64,000 nucleotides of DNA from Ligilactobacillus ruminis DSM 20403 = NBRC 102161 (GCF_900113455.1 NZ_FOPI01000005.1:33140-97139), one strand, 5' to 3'; counted from the first letter of the stretch, positions 27,082-36,754 are shown. Numbers and translations: made by a program. Notes: a model not told the origin generated them from the letters alone.

Positions 27082-27149
27082 AAATACTTTTAATTTCGCT
27101 TAACCTGTTGTAAAATTGAAATGTAATTCGAGGAAAGGTGGTTTTCATT

Positions 27150-28727
27150 GTGAATAACACTGAAAATAAGAATAAGCATAAACTTATTCAATATGCAAAC
27201 GGTCCGTCCCTTGAAGAAATCAACGGTACCGTTAAAGTTCCAAAGGGAAAAGGTTTTTGGAGAACCCTGCTTGCCTATTCAGGTCCCGGTGCGCTTGTCG
27301 CTGTCGGATATATGGATCCCGGCAATTGGTCAACGTCCATTACAGGCGGTCAAAACTTTCAATATACGCTAATGTCAGTTATATTGATGTCAAGTTTGAT
27401 TGCGATGCTTTTGCAATACATGGCGGCTAAACTTGGCATTGTGACTCGTTTGGATCTGGCACAAGCCATTCGGGCAAGAACCGGTCGCACGCTTGGAATC
27501 ATCCTTTGGATTTTAACCGAATTTGCCATCATGGCCACCGATATTGCTGAAGTCATCGGGGCTGCGATTGCCTTATATCTTTTATTCGGAATTCCGTTGA
27601 TTTATGCCGTCTTCATTACGGTACTCGATGTTTTGTTATTGCTATTATTGACTAAGATCGGTTTTCGAAAAATTGAAGCAATCGTTGTTGCGCTCATCTT
27701 GGTAATCCTTTTTGTTTTCGTCTATGAAGTTGCCTTGTCCAATCCTGACTGGGGAGCAGTCTTTGCCGGTTTCATTCCGACATCAAAAACATTTGCTTCA
27801 GGCCCTTCTGTCGGTGGCATGACGCCTATTCAGGGCGCCTTGGGAATCATCGGGGCAACCGTCATGCCTCATAATCTTTATCTTCACTCTGCGATTTCGC
27901 AAACCCGCAACATCAATCATGATGATGATGATGATGTCGCATCAGCAGTTCGTTTTACGACTTGGGATTCCAATATTCAATTATCTGCCGCTTTCGTCGT
28001 CAACTGCCTGCTTTTGATTATGGGCGTTGCGGTGTTCAAGGACGGTGCGGTTAAGGATCCTTCGTTCTTCGGACTTTATCAAGCCTTGTCTGATACGTCG
28101 ACGCTTAGCAACGGCCTTTTGGTTTCAGTTGCCAAATCAGGAGCTTTGTCTGTTCTTTTTGCCATTGCATTGCTTGCATCCGGTCAAAATTCAACCATCA
28201 CAGGTACTCTGACCGGACAAGTCATCATGGAAGGGTTCATTCATATGAAAATGCCGCTTTGGGCACGACGCTTGATTACGCGTTTGATTTCAGTCGTTCC
28301 TGTGCTCTTTTGCGTCACGCTGACTGCCGGTCAAAGCGAACTTCAGCAGCACGAAGCCTTAAATACCCTGATGAACAACTCACAGGTCTTCTTGGCTTTA
28401 GCGTTGCCGTTTTCAATGCTTCCGCTGCTGATCATGACCAACAGTGAAGACAGCATGGGCAAACGTTTTGCCAATAAGTTCTGGGTCAAACTGTTGGGAT
28501 GGTTCTCGGTCATTGCGCTGACGTTCCTCAACTTAAAAGGACTTCCGGATTCCATTGCGGACTTCTACGGTGACCATCCGACTGCCGCACAGCTTTCAGA
28601 TGCTCACATGATTGCCTATTTTTTAATCGTCGCAATTTTGGCATTGCTGATTTGGACGCTGATCGAACTCAGAAAAGGAGATAAACGTTTAGCAGCACAT
28701 CTGGCAGAAATGAAAAACAAAGATTAG
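27150..28727 (+). CDS. mntH: Nramp-family divalent metal (Mn2+/Fe2+) transporter
   Basis: MntH imports Mn2+ with protons. The 525-residue protein has the metal-site motif DPGNW in helix 1 ([18 protein letters not shown]) and the helix 6 motif [13 protein letters not shown], both hallmarks of Nramp, and about 11 membrane helices. I use the GTG at 27150 (VNNTENKN), because the AGGAAAGG site lies 12 nt upstream; the frame also allows a GTG at 27138, but that overlaps the ribosome site. An acidic run, HDDDDDV, sits in a loop near residue 255. The gene is monocistronic with a strong terminator. Confidence 0.96.
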   Translation: MNNTENKNKHKLIQYANGPSLEEINGTVKVPKGKGFWRTLLAYSGPGALVAVGYMDPGNWSTSITGGQNFQYTLMSVILMSSLIAMLLQYMAAKLGIVTRLDLAQAIRARTGRTLGIILWILTEFAIMATDIAEVIGAAIALYLLFGIPLIYAVFITVLDVLLLLLLTKIGFRKIEAIVVALILVILFVFVYEVALSNPDWGAVFAGFIPTSKTFASGPSVGGMTPIQGALGIIGATVMPHNLYLHSAISQTRNINHDDDDDVASAVRFTTWDSNIQLSAAFVVNCLLLIMGVAVFKDGAVKDPSFFGLYQALSDTSTLSNGLLVSVAKSGALSVLFAIALLASGQNSTITGTLTGQVIMEGFIHMKMPLWARRLITRLISVVPVLFCVTLTAGQSELQQHEALNTLMNNSQVFLALALPFSMLPLLIMTNSEDSMGKRFANKFWVKLLGWFSVIALTFLNLKGLPDSIADFYGDHPTAAQLSDAHMIAYFLIVAILALLIWTLIELRKGDKRLAAHLAEMKNKD

Positions 28728-28775
28728 ATTGATCAGATTCATCGTATAAAGAATCGTTAAAATACAGCATTTTAA

Positions 28776-28818
28776 AAAGCCGATGCTGTTGGCATATGCC
28801 AACAACATCGGTTTTTTT
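28776..28818 (+). terminator. Strong intrinsic terminator after mntH
   Basis: A 14-bp stem (CCGATGCTGTTGGC with its near-perfect complement) around an ATAT loop is followed by seven T. Confidence 0.93.
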
Positions 28819-28859
28819 TACAAAATGATGATATTTTCAGACTTTCAAAAACGATTTTA

Positions 28860-29438
28860 TTAAACAAATTTATGTGCTTGAACCGAAACCCATGATTCCA
28901 ATCTGCAATAAACTAAAGCAAACAAACCGCCAATAATTGCTCCCTTAATCAGGTTGAACGGAACTACGCCGAACAAGACCATCTTGGAAAGCGGCATGCC
29001 AAGCTTCATGCCGAGCAGGTTCATGTAAAGCGGAATCGTCACGAAAAAATTGGTTAAGGATAAAACAACCGTCAAACTGATCATCGAAGCAGCGATAGCA
29101 AGCACTGCATTTTTCAACGTGAACTTCTTATCCCTCATCATAAAATACAAAGGATAGCAAAAGACCATCGTTGCAACAAAACTCAGTCCGACTCCGATCA
29201 TATGCGGCAAAGAAACGCCCGTGAGCACAAAATAGATGATCGACCTTATCGCGGCAATTTCAAGTCCGGCCCATGGTCCCAAAATGAACAATCCCAGAAG
29301 AATCGGGATATCGGAGAAGTCAAGCTTCATAAACGGAACGATCGGGATGATGACGAACGAAAAATACATCAACACGTAAGAAATTGCGGCAAGACATGCG
29401 GCAATTGCGCCGCGGCGAACAGAAATACTGTTTCTCAT
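28860..29438 (-). CDS. ribU: ECF transporter riboflavin S component (RibU-type)
   Basis: The 192-residue membrane protein has six hydrophobic segments and the length of ECF S components, which pair with the shared EcfAA'T module to import vitamins. The identity as RibU rests on the fold pattern, the segment FMKLDFSDIPILLGLFILGP and the FMN riboswitch directly upstream. The start is set at 29438 by GGGAGGAAT; the longer frame to 29489 runs into the riboswitch terminator. Confidence 0.93.
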   Translation of the reverse strand: MRNSISVRRGAIAACLAAISYVLMYFSFVIIPIVPFMKLDFSDIPILLGLFILGPWAGLEIAAIRSIIYFVLTGVSLPHMIGVGLSFVATMVFCYPLYFMMRDKKFTLKNAVLAIAASMISLTVVLSLTNFFVTIPLYMNLLGMKLGMPLSKMVLFGVVPFNLIKGAIIGGLFALVYCRLESWVSVQAHKFV

Positions 29439-29471
29439 AATAATTCCTCCCACGTTAACCCCCAAAGAAGG

Positions 29472-29508
29472 ACAAAAACACCCTGCCACTCAACAGAGCA
29501 ACAGGGGT
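29472..29508 (-). terminator. Riboswitch expression-platform terminator before ribU
   Basis: Minus strand: a hairpin of about 12 pairs with one bulge (ACCCCTGTTGCTC against GAGTGGCAGGGT) is followed by GTTTTTG. It lies 34 bp before the ribU start and after the FMN aptamer, so FMN binding is expected to favour it. Confidence 0.8.
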
Positions 29509-29567
29509 TAAATCATGTTCAATCTCATCTGCCAAAAACGGCCTTAAAACTGCACAAAAAAAGCCCT

Positions 29568-29680
29568 ATCTTCTTTCATCCAGACTATAACTGTCGGTAC
29601 TGGAATCAAACCAGTTCAATCTCAATAAGAGAGTCGCGGACTATACCGCCGGTCGGGATTTTCACCCTGCCCTGAAGATT
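29568..29680 (-). promoter_or_regulatory. FMN riboswitch (RFN element)
   Basis: The minus strand carries the conserved RFN sequence: AATCTTCAGGGCAGGGTGAA at the 5' end, the ATTCCCGACCGGCGGT-type core (here AATCCCGACCGGCGGTATAG), AGTCCGCGAC, a variable hairpin, GGTTTGATTCCAGTACCGAC and the closing GATGAAAGAAGAT. It precedes the ribU terminator, giving FMN-dependent attenuation of the transporter gene. Confidence 0.95.
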
Positions 29681-29726
29681 AACTTGATTATATTTTAACG
29701 ATATTGATTGTAGCACAGTTTGCCGC

Positions 29727-30473
29727 TTATTTCAACTTGCTATTTTTTCTCGCGTTCTCATACAACGTTTTGACTTCTTCATTGCTAAGTTCGCGGTATT
29801 GCCCCGAAGTCAGCCCTTTCAGCGTCAAAAAATCGTATGTCTCTCGTTTGAGTTTCATTACCGGATGTCCGATCGTCTCAAACATATTCTTGACCTGATG
29901 GTTTCTTCCTTCATGAATCGTCAAAGAAACGATTGAATGATTTTTGGCACGATCGCTTGAAATCACCTTGGCTTTTGCTCTTGCGCTGTAATGCCCGTCT
30001 TTCATTTTGACGCCTTTGCGAAGACGTTTCAAATCATCGCTTTGGACAAGTCCTTCTACCTTTGCAACATACGTCTTGTCGACTTTATAGCGCGGATGCA
30101 TCAGCAAGTTTGCCAGTTCTCCATCATTTGTCAAAAGCAAAATGCCCGAAGTATCGTAATCCAAACGTCCGATCGGATAAATCCGATTCTTCTCACCTTC
30201 AAAATAATCAGTAACGACCTTGCGGCCTTTATCATCTTTAACGGCACTGATAACGCCGCGCGGCTTATAAAAAAGATAGTATACTTTGTTTCTTTCGCGT
30301 TCAATCAGCGTTCCGTTCACTTCAATCGCATCGTCGCCTTTGACCTTGGTCCCGAGCTCTTTGACAACAACGCCATTGACTTTGACTCGTCCTTCAAGAA
30401 TCAGCTTTTCGCTTGCACGTCGCGAGGCAACGCCCGCATCAGCCATCGCTTTTTGTAATCTGACCTCTGCCAT
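29727..30473 (-). CDS. rluB: 23S rRNA pseudouridine synthase RluB
   Basis: The 248-residue protein has an N-terminal S4 RNA-binding domain (RLQKAMADAGVASRRASEKLI) and the RsuA/RluB catalytic domain with GRLDYDTSGILLLTNDGEL, in which the aspartate of RLD is catalytic, and HEGRNHQVKNMFETIGHPV. It modifies U2605 of 23S rRNA (E. coli numbering) in known relatives. The ATG at 30473 has AAGGAGG just upstream; the longer frame to 30656 overlaps scpB. The scpA-scpB-rluB order is conserved in Firmicutes. Confidence 0.95.
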   Translation of the reverse strand: MAEVRLQKAMADAGVASRRASEKLILEGRVKVNGVVVKELGTKVKGDDAIEVNGTLIERERNKVYYLFYKPRGVISAVKDDKGRKVVTDYFEGEKNRIYPIGRLDYDTSGILLLTNDGELANLLMHPRYKVDKTYVAKVEGLVQSDDLKRLRKGVKMKDGHYSARAKAKVISSDRAKNHSIVSLTIHEGRNHQVKNMFETIGHPVMKLKRETYDFLTLKGLTSGQYRELSNEEVKTLYENARKNSKLK

Positions 30474-30483
30474 ATGATCCTCC

Positions 30484-31071
30484 TTATTGTTCTTCCTCGT
30501 ACAATTTTGCATTAAACAATTCCAAAACGTCTTCATCCGATGCCTGTTCATCTTTGTCTTTTGGAAGTTCCGGAAGCTCGGAAAGCGTCTTGATTCCAAA
30601 ATAATCCAAAAAGTTCGTCGTCGTTGAATAAAGAATCGGACGTCCCGGGGCATCAAGCCTTCCGTCTTCTTTTATCAAATCCAGCAAAAGCAGTTTTTGA
30701 ATCATGCCACCGGATTGAACGCCGCGAATTTCTTCAATTTCAATTCTTGTCACCGGCTGCTTATATGCAACAATCGACAACGTTTCAAGACAAGCTCCGG
30801 AAATCTCGATCATCGACGGAGCCTCAAAATATTGCTTAAGAAGATTCGAAAAAACCTTTTTCGTAGCAAGACGATATCGTTCGCCAGCTTCGATGATTTC
30901 AAAACTGCATGAACTGTCCTCTTGATACTTTTTGTTTAGGCGCAGTATCTGATCGTGGACAGCCGGTTTGAGCAACCCGATAAGCTGTGAAATTTCTGTT
31001 AAAGAAATTCCCTCGCTTCCGCTAACGAACAACAGACTTTCAATCTTCGCCTGATTCGACAGCACTTGCAT
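30484..31071 (-). CDS. scpB: Segregation and condensation protein B
   Basis: ScpB joins ScpA and Smc in the bacterial condensin complex. The sequence of about 195 residues has paired winged-helix domains, with the typical [33 protein letters not shown] region near 95-125 (quoted in part: [20 protein letters not shown]). The start overlaps the scpA 3' end by about 30 bp. ATG 31071 is my choice; GTG codons at 31077 and 31065 are also possible because the GGGTGG site is close to all of them. Confidence 0.95.
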   Translation of the reverse strand: MQVLSNQAKIESLLFVSGSEGISLTEISQLIGLLKPAVHDQILRLNKKYQEDSSCSFEIIEAGERYRLATKKVFSNLLKQYFEAPSMIEISGACLETLSIVAYKQPVTRIEIEEIRGVQSGGMIQKLLLLDLIKEDGRLDAPGRPILYSTTTNFLDYFGIKTLSELPELPKDKDEQASDEDVLELFNAKLYEEEQ

Positions 31072-31816
31072 CACCACCCGTCAGTATAATTGAGCCAAAA
31101 TTTTTTTCCTGTAAAACTTTCAATTCATGCCGTTTCATCAATTCAAGCATCGCCATGAAAATCGTTACCACAAGTTCCACTTCGGCATTTTTTGGAAAAA
31201 GATCCTCAAAAATGATCGGTTCCTTGTTTTCCCTGATCTTTTTTTCAAGAATCTCGATTTCGTCCTTTAACCTGTATTTTTCAAGATTGATTTTCCTTTT
31301 AACCGGCTCTTTTAATTTTCGCTTCATCATTAACTTGGCAAAAGCCTTTCCTAGAGCCTTCAAATTTCCCCCGTTTGGCTCAAGGTGATCTTTTAAAGAC
31401 TCTTTAGGCGGATCTTCCATCTCACGCGTATATTGTTTCATCCGTTCGTCCGACAACAAACGCAAATTGCCTGCTGCCTCTTGAAACGTCTGGTGCAAAA
31501 CAAGCTGTGCGACAAGTTCTTCACGCGGATCAATCACATCTTCATCATCTATCATTGTTTCAGCATTGGTGCTTGGAAGAAGCATTTTGCTTTTTATGTT
31601 AACCAGCATTGCAGCGATAACTAAATACTCCCCAGCAATATCAAGCTCTAAACTCTGCATCTGATGCAGGTAGTCGATATACTGAGAAGTAATCTTTGAC
31701 ATCGGAATATCATAGATATCCATTTCATTCTTTTTGATAAGATGGAGCAAAAGATCCAATGGTCCTTCAAAAGTCGGTAATTTGAAAGTCAACTTGCCAT
31801 CATCACTTATTTTCAT
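31040..31816 (-). CDS. scpA: Segregation and condensation protein A
   Basis: ScpA is the kleisin subunit bridging Smc heads. The 258-residue protein opens with [20 protein letters not shown], the diagnostic N-terminal segment, followed by [17 protein letters not shown]. The acidic linker and the C-terminal winged helix ([17 protein letters not shown]) match the family. The ATG at 31816 has GGAGGAG upstream and lies within the end of the ribT-like gene (14-bp overlap). Confidence 0.96.
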   Translation of the reverse strand: MKISDDGKLTFKLPTFEGPLDLLLHLIKKNEMDIYDIPMSKITSQYIDYLHQMQSLELDIAGEYLVIAAMLVNIKSKMLLPSTNAETMIDDEDVIDPREELVAQLVLHQTFQEAAGNLRLLSDERMKQYTREMEDPPKESLKDHLEPNGGNLKALGKAFAKLMMKRKLKEPVKRKINLEKYRLKDEIEILEKKIRENKEPIIFEDLFPKNAEVELVVTIFMAMLELMKRHELKVLQEKNFGSIILTGGDASAVESGED

Positions 31817-32183
31817 CGGCTCCTCCGTTCTGATTCTCCCATTTGGAAAGCAACCCCGCCGTTTCCAAACTGCCCATGAGCTCATAATCAAGGTAAAGCT
31901 TGGATAATGCATCCATTACCTTGAAACACACCCCATGGTTCCGTTCAGCAGGCGTAACTGAAATATGACGCAGCATCACCAGTTTCGAAGCATCATCGAC
32001 TTCAATGCCGGCAATTGCAATAAAATCACCATTTTCATTTTTCCATAAATAAAGGTGTCTGTCATCTTCAGCACGATACCATTCAAAACAGGATTTAAGA
32101 TGCGAGATTTCTTTCAAATCAGGAATAAACGACAACAAACCCATAGCTATTTTTTCATAGTCGTTCTTATACTTATAAAGCAT
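31803..32183 (-). CDS. ribT: RibT-like GNAT-family N-acetyltransferase
   Basis: The 126-residue protein fits RibT, a small GNAT protein. It starts MLYKYKNDYEKIAMGLLSFIP, typical of RibT, and has the acetyl-CoA-binding region LRHISVTPAERNHGVCFKVMDAL near 70-95 (quoted in part: ISVTPAERNHGVCFKVM). The name comes from its place in the B. subtilis rib operon, but its substrate is not settled. Overlap with scpA indicates coupled expression, as in relatives. Confidence 0.85.
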   Translation of the reverse strand: MLYKYKNDYEKIAMGLLSFIPDLKEISHLKSCFEWYRAEDDRHLYLWKNENGDFIAIAGIEVDDASKLVMLRHISVTPAERNHGVCFKVMDALSKLYLDYELMGSLETAGLLSKWENQNGGADENK

Positions 32184-32259
32184 TTAATCCCTCCGTGGCA
32201 AACTTGCCATTTTCGTACTCTACAATACTTTACCACAATTTGACGACTAAAACAAACAG

Positions 32260-33168
32260 CTATGCATGGGGATGTGACTCATCATAGATTTTAGACAGAC
32301 GTTTCTTAGAAATATGCGTATAAATCTGCGTTGTCGAAATATCCGAATGTCCCAAAAGTTCTTGAACGATTCTCAAATCGGCTCCGTTTTCAAGAATATG
32401 GGTCGCAAAAGAATGCCGCACAGTATGAGGCGTGACGTTCTTGGTGATTCCTGCCTTCTTGACCTCGTTTTTGAGGTTTTTCCATATTCCTTGTCGTGTC
32501 AGACGTTCGCCATGAAAATTGACGAACAGGAACGGACTGCGCTTGCTTTTGCAAAGCTCGGGTCTGGCATCGTTGAGATAGTTGTTAATCCATACGATTG
32601 CCTCGTCTCCAATCGGAACGATTCGTTCTTTTCGTCCTTTTCCCATAGTCTGAATTATGCCGACATCAAGGTGCAGATCCTCAAGTTTGAGGTTGACGAC
32701 TTCGGAAACCCGCAGTCCGGTCGCATACATCAGCTCAAGAATCGCACGGTTGCGTATTCCCAAAGTTTGTGACGTATCCGGAGCATTAAGCAGCATTTCA
32801 ACTTCTTCTGTCGACAGAACCTCAGGCAAATGCTTTTCACCTTTCGGTGTTTCAATCGAAATCATCGGATCATCCTGAATTTTTTCGTCTTGTTTCATCG
32901 ACTGGAAAAATTTTCGCAAACTCGTAACGCAGCGAATAATTGATGCATTCGCCTTCCCCTTATTCATCAAATGATCCAAATAATCAACAATTACTTGCTT
33001 ATCCACATCATTCAGATCCGTAATTTTACGTTCGCTCAAATAATTGATGAACTGCTGCAAATCCAATCCGTAACTTGAAACCGTATTTTCGGATAATCCT
33101 CGCTCGGCTTTCAAGTAGTGCAGATAATCATTTAATATTCTTTGAAGTTCTATGACGTCCACCCTCAA
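32260..33168 (-). CDS. xerD: Tyrosine recombinase XerD
   Basis: XerD resolves chromosome dimers at dif. The 302-residue protein shows the catalytic residues in context: TGLRVSEVVNL (first Arg), HTVRHSFATHIL (His-x-x-Arg), LGHSDISTTQIYTHIS (His and the nucleophile Tyr). The N-terminal SAM-like domain contains LKAERGLSENTVSSY. The start is uncertain: TTG 33168 gives the full frame, GTG 33162 is possible, and the 5' end overlaps the preceding fur gene by about 40 bp. Location beside scpAB and fur is usual for the chromosomal Xer enzyme and not a mobile integrase. Confidence 0.94.
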   Translation of the reverse strand: MRVDVIELQRILNDYLHYLKAERGLSENTVSSYGLDLQQFINYLSERKITDLNDVDKQVIVDYLDHLMNKGKANASIIRCVTSLRKFFQSMKQDEKIQDDPMISIETPKGEKHLPEVLSTEEVEMLLNAPDTSQTLGIRNRAILELMYATGLRVSEVVNLKLEDLHLDVGIIQTMGKGRKERIVPIGDEAIVWINNYLNDARPELCKSKRSPFLFVNFHGERLTRQGIWKNLKNEVKKAGITKNVTPHTVRHSFATHILENGADLRIVQELLGHSDISTTQIYTHISKKRLSKIYDESHPHA

Positions 33169-33619
33169 TTCTTGCTAATCTTTCTTTTCGCTGACACTGT
33201 TCACAAACTCCTAAAAATGTCAAACGATGGTCAGATACTGCAAAATGGAACTGATGATCGACACGCTTTTCAACGTCTAAAAGCAAATCCTCGTGAATCT
33301 CTTGAACCTTGCCGCAGACACTACAGACGAGATGATGATGAAAATGGCCGCTGTCATCCGTTTTCAGATCAAAACGAGACATTCCGTCTTCAAAACTGAT
33401 TTTGTTTAAAACTTGAATATCGGTTAAAATATCCAACGTCCTATAGACGGTGGCCAACCCCACGTCAGGGTGCTTGTCCCTAAGCAATGCGTAAATTTCT
33501 TCAGCCGTTAAATGCTCAGTATGGTGATTGAGCAAAAGTTCGATCGTTGCGCGCCTTTGGGGTGTCAGTTTGAAGCCTGCTTCATGCAGTTTGTCTTCAA
33601 TCTTTTCTAATTCATTCAT
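33128..33619 (-). CDS. Fur-family metal-dependent regulator
   Basis: The 163-residue regulator has a winged-helix DNA-binding half (FKLTPQRRATIELLLN, GLATVYRTLDIL) and a metal-binding half with HFHHHLVCSVCGKVQEI and two CxxC pairs (CSVC near 99, CEQC near 139) that form the structural zinc site. The histidine-rich HFHHH motif is closer to Fur than to PerR, but Fur, Zur and PerR cannot be separated safely from this. AAGGGGG lies before the ATG. Neighbours xerD and cvfB do not reveal its regulon. Confidence 0.92.
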   Translation of the reverse strand: MNELEKIEDKLHEAGFKLTPQRRATIELLLNHHTEHLTAEEIYALLRDKHPDVGLATVYRTLDILTDIQVLNKISFEDGMSRFDLKTDDSGHFHHHLVCSVCGKVQEIHEDLLLDVEKRVDHQFHFAVSDHRLTFLGVCEQCQRKERLARIEGGRHRTSKNIK

Positions 33620-33637
33620 CCTAAGGCCCCCTTAAAG

Positions 33638-34501
33638 TCATCTGATCAAAATCAAAAAACCGGCTTCTTGCTTAATTTTTCCGGCTTTAAGCAGGTGGCC
33701 AACTGCACGTTTGAATCCAGACTTGCTGATTCCGAAATAACTTCTGATTTCTTCAGGGGAACTCTTGTCGCACAAAGGCAAGCGCCCGTCTCTTGTATGC
33801 TCTAAAGCTGCCAACAACATCTTGGAATCGTCATCAATTGCCTCATAGGCTCTTGGAAGAAGCGACAGATTCAACACCCCGTCTTCACGGATGCCGATAA
33901 CTCTTGCATTCAGTACTTCGCCCAGACGCGGTTCTTTTTCTCGCTCAGTTGGGTGAATGAATCCCAAATAATAATCCGAAGTTATCACGTATGTTCCGGC
34001 AATTTTCAAGCGATAAGCAGTTGCTTCAACGTTCTTGTTTTTCATTTTTGCATCTGCCCTGACACTCACTGCTTGAAACATTTCGCTTGTCGCCAACGTT
34101 CCCCAAAGACGTCCTTTTTCATCAACTTTTAAAGCAATCATCAACCGATCGCCTTTCTTAGGCCACAGCTCAAAAAGTTCTGAAAGTTCATCCAAAGAAA
34201 CTGCAACGTCCTTATTTTTCAAACCTATATCGACAAAAACCCCCAAGCCACGCTGAACATCTTTGACCGTTCCCCAAGCATAGCGATCAAAACCGCAACG
34301 AGGAGGATTTTTTGTCAGTTGAAACTGATGTTTTTCATTTTCATATGCAAAGCCGGTAATCATCGAGCCAAGCTTAGGGAGCTTTATCAATTCAGATTTA
34401 TCCAAACGAAACGTCATGCCATCTTTTTGTGCAAAAACAAACTTCTCATTTTCATCAGTAACCATCGCAGTAATGTTTCGGCCAATTATATCTTTAAGCA
34501 T
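33638..34501 (-). CDS. cvfB: CvfB/YitL-like S1-domain RNA-binding protein
   Basis: The 287-residue protein has the CvfB layout: an N-terminal S1-like domain, a central S1 with RYAWGTVKDVQRGLGVFVDIGL, a third S1-like segment (GEVLNARVIGIREDGVLNLSL) and a C-terminal winged helix (YFGISKSGFKRAVGHLLKAGKI). CvfB in Staphylococcus influences virulence-gene expression; the biochemical role is RNA binding. The start at 34501 (MLKDIIGRN) has AAGGAG upstream, while the longer frame to 34525 does not. Confidence 0.9.
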   Translation of the reverse strand: MLKDIIGRNITAMVTDENEKFVFAQKDGMTFRLDKSELIKLPKLGSMITGFAYENEKHQFQLTKNPPRCGFDRYAWGTVKDVQRGLGVFVDIGLKNKDVAVSLDELSELFELWPKKGDRLMIALKVDEKGRLWGTLATSEMFQAVSVRADAKMKNKNVEATAYRLKIAGTYVITSDYYLGFIHPTEREKEPRLGEVLNARVIGIREDGVLNLSLLPRAYEAIDDDSKMLLAALEHTRDGRLPLCDKSSPEEIRSYFGISKSGFKRAVGHLLKAGKIKQEAGFLILIR

Positions 34502-34708
34502 CCTAATTCTCCTTAAAATGCACAATATAGCAAATCAGCCCAAAACTCCTACATCACAGAATATCGACCGGCTTAGAGCAATTTTAAACTGATTTAATAA
34601 ATATGCACTATATTATCTATTTATTTTAAAATATTATTCATAATTCACGTCACGATTTAAAAAACAACAACACTCTTCATTTTACATTTTTATCCTTATA
34701 AATGCACG

Positions 34709-34737
34709 TAAAAAAGGACTGAGTCCAAACTCGGTCC
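34709..34737 (-). terminator. Intrinsic terminator after trmD
   Basis: Minus strand: 9-bp stem GGACCGAGT/ACTCAGTCC around TTGG, with six T, 8 bp after the trmD stop. The AT-rich 34502-34708 stretch that follows must hold the cvfB promoter, but I see no clear -35/-10 pair. Confidence 0.88.
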
Positions 34738-34744
34738 TCAAAAA

Positions 34745-35491
34745 TCAGATTTGATCATCCTGATACTTTGTTTTAAATTCACGAAGCCATTTTTCTTCCT
34801 GTCTGGATAATTCGTACCCCTCAAGCAGATCGGGTCTCCTCAAAAACGTTCGTCGCAAAGATTCTTTGTTGCGCCATTCCGCAATTTTTTGATGATTGCC
34901 GCTGGTCAGGACCTCTGGCACTTTCATTCCTCTAAAATCTGCTGGACGCGTATATTGAGGATACTCAAGCAATCCCGTTGAAAACGAATCACCCGGTGCC
35001 GACTCTGAATTTCCCAAAACGTCAGGAAGCAATCTGACGGTTGCGTCAATCACGACCATCGCACCGAGCTCACCGCCCGTCAAAACGAAATCTCCAAGTG
35101 AAATTTCATCCGTCACGCGCGTTCTGATTCGCTCATCATAACCTTCATAATGTCCGCAGATAAACGTCAGATGCTGTTCTTTGGACAATTCTTCTGCCAT
35201 CTTTTGGTTAAATTTTTTTCCGGCAGGATCAAGCAAAATAACCCTTCCGAGCCCGTTTTCACGTTCCGAAACCGCATCTAGCGCGTCAAAAATCGGCTGT
35301 GCCTGAAGCAGCATTCCTGCTCCGCCGCCATAGGGCGTATCATCGACATGATGCTGCTTGTTTGTCGTGTAATCTCTGAAATCTGTTACGCTGATGTTCA
35401 GAAGACCTTTTTCTACGGCTTTGCCTACGATTGATTCGTTTAAAGGCCCCGTGAACATTTCAGGAAACAGACTTAAAATATCAATCTTCAC
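34745..35491 (-). CDS. trmD: tRNA (guanine37-N1)-methyltransferase
   Basis: TrmD methylates G37 beside the anticodon and prevents frameshifting. The 248-residue SPOUT enzyme has the diagnostic [14 protein letters not shown] near 51-64, [24 protein letters not shown] and the knot segment [13 protein letters not shown]. The start overlaps the last base of rimM. Unlike the usual rpsP-rimM-trmD-rplS order, a terminator and cvfB follow, so rplS is elsewhere. Confidence 0.97.
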   Translation of the reverse strand: MKIDILSLFPEMFTGPLNESIVGKAVEKGLLNISVTDFRDYTTNKQHHVDDTPYGGGAGMLLQAQPIFDALDAVSERENGLGRVILLDPAGKKFNQKMAEELSKEQHLTFICGHYEGYDERIRTRVTDEISLGDFVLTGGELGAMVVIDATVRLLPDVLGNSESAPGDSFSTGLLEYPQYTRPADFRGMKVPEVLTSGNHQKIAEWRNKESLRRTFLRRPDLLEGYELSRQEEKWLREFKTKYQDDQI

Positions 35492-36003
35492 TAATCGTCC
35501 AACCCTTCCAACAAATCAACCACGACCAATCCTTGCTCGAGATCGACTTTTTTGATTACGTCATCAATCACAGGCAACAGCAATTCCTTTTTGCCTTTTC
35601 GATTAACGACCCACACGTCATTTGCACCAGGGGCAAGGATTTCGCTGATTTTGCCAATTTTTTCGCCGTCCAAAGTGACCGCATCAAGGCCGATGATCTG
35701 ATGATAGTAATAAGATCCATCTTCTAAGTCTTGTTGCTGATCTTCAGAAATTTTGATGTCGAATCCTTTAAAACCTTCAATAAGATTGATATCTTCCAAT
35801 TTTTCAAACGACAACAGATCAAATTGCTTATGCTTTCTGTGAGTTTTAACGACCACTTCTTTTACAAGCGACCCTTTATCGAATAAATACAGAGAATTGC
35901 CAGGCATAAAACGTTCATCAGTGAAATCGCTCGTCGACAACACGCGAACTTCGCCTCTGATGCCGTGCGTATTGATAATTTTGCCTACTTGATAGTAATT
36001 CAT
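35491..36003 (-). CDS. rimM: 16S rRNA processing protein RimM
   Basis: RimM helps maturation of the 30S head and binds S19. The 170-residue protein begins [21 protein letters not shown] and includes the PRC-barrel half with [21 protein letters not shown] and PGANDVWVV. It is separated from khpA by a hairpin with a T run and has AAAGGA upstream of the ATG. Confidence 0.96.
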   Translation of the reverse strand: MNYYQVGKIINTHGIRGEVRVLSTSDFTDERFMPGNSLYLFDKGSLVKEVVVKTHRKHKQFDLLSFEKLEDINLIEGFKGFDIKISEDQQQDLEDGSYYYHQIIGLDAVTLDGEKIGKISEILAPGANDVWVVNRKGKKELLLPVIDDVIKKVDLEQGLVVVDLLEGLDD

Positions 36004-36032
36004 TGGTAAATTCCTTTCAAAAATATCTTAAC

Positions 36033-36073
36033 AAAAAAACCTCTGATGAAATCATCACTGTTTCACCAAAGGT
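36033..36073 (-). terminator. Terminator or attenuator between khpA and rimM
   Basis: Minus strand: a 13-bp stem (two G-U pairs; arms at 36039-36051 and 36061-36073, outer ACCT/AGGT) with a 9-nt loop is followed by seven T. It lies between the khpA stop and the rimM start with only about 30 bp left before rimM, so rimM-trmD expression probably depends on partial read-through or a promoter inside khpA. Confidence 0.8.
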
Positions 36074-36078
36074 CCAGA

Positions 36079-36327
36079 TTAATCGTCTACGATATTTAAA
36101 CGAACTCTTAAAGAGTCGCCAACACGAACGCTATAAACGATGGTTCGAATTGCCTGAGCAACCCGCCCGTGTTTTCCAATTACGCGCCCAACGTCATCAG
36201 GCGCAACGGATAGATTAAAATTAAGGAAATGTGCATCCCGATCGGTCTCAATCTTAATCGCATCAGGATCAGCAACTAGTGGCTTGACAATAGTGACAAT
36301 TAATTGCTTCACATCTGCTTCTGTCAT
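36079..36327 (-). CDS. khpA: KH-domain RNA-binding protein KhpA
   Basis: KhpA is a small KH-domain RNA-binding protein (82 residues here) that in lactic acid bacteria and pneumococci forms a complex with KhpB/EloR and affects cell elongation. The KH core with GRVIGKHGRVAQAIRTI (GxxG loop as GKHG) is clear. It follows rpsP by 11 bp, a conserved pairing. Confidence 0.94.
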   Translation of the reverse strand: MTEADVKQLIVTIVKPLVADPDAIKIETDRDAHFLNFNLSVAPDDVGRVIGKHGRVAQAIRTIVYSVRVGDSLRVRLNIVDD

Positions 36328-36338
36328 AATAATCTACC

Positions 36339-36614
36339 TTACTTCTTTGAAAACTTAGCTTCGTGGAACTTCTTCATAACACCTTGCTTCGAAAGAATGT
36401 TACGAACAGTATCTGAAGGTTGAGCGCCGTTGCTCAACCAATTCATGATTGCTTCTTCTTTAAGCGTTACTTGTTCTGGTTCTGTCAATGGGTTGTACGT
36501 ACCAACCGTTTCGATGAAACGGCCATCACGCGGTGAACGTGAATCAGCCACAACGATGCGGTAGAATGGACGCTTCTTAGAACCCATACGCTTTAAACGA
36601 ATTTTAACTGACAT
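36339..36614 (-). CDS. rpsP: 30S ribosomal protein S16
   Basis: The 91-residue protein starts [20 protein letters not shown], diagnostic of S16, an early-assembling 16S rRNA-binding protein. It is the first gene of the rpsP-khpA unit with a strong promoter and an AGGAGG ribosome site. Confidence 0.98.
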   Translation of the reverse strand: MSVKIRLKRMGSKKRPFYRIVVADSRSPRDGRFIETVGTYNPLTEPEQVTLKEEAIMNWLSNGAQPSDTVRNILSKQGVMKKFHEAKFSKK

Positions 36615-36651
36615 GCATTTACACCTCCTAGTTATCTTCTCAACGATTACT

Positions 36652-36680
36652 AATATACCAGTATTTTTGCTCCGTGTAAA
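36652..36680 (-). promoter_or_regulatory. rpsP promoter
   Basis: Minus strand: -35 TTTACA (36675-36680), 17-bp spacer, -10 TATATT (36652-36657), 37 bp before the rpsP ATG. Confidence 0.75.
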
Positions 36681-36754
36681 GTAAAATTTCTTGACAGTCT
36701 GCTTTTTTTTGCGATTTATGATAAAAACACCGTCATATCAACAATTTTGCCGAA

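Noticed and set aside
27918..27940. Run of GAT repeats in mntH as a microsatellite
   Set aside because: It encodes a short Asp run in a loop of the transporter and stays in frame; no sign of slippage.
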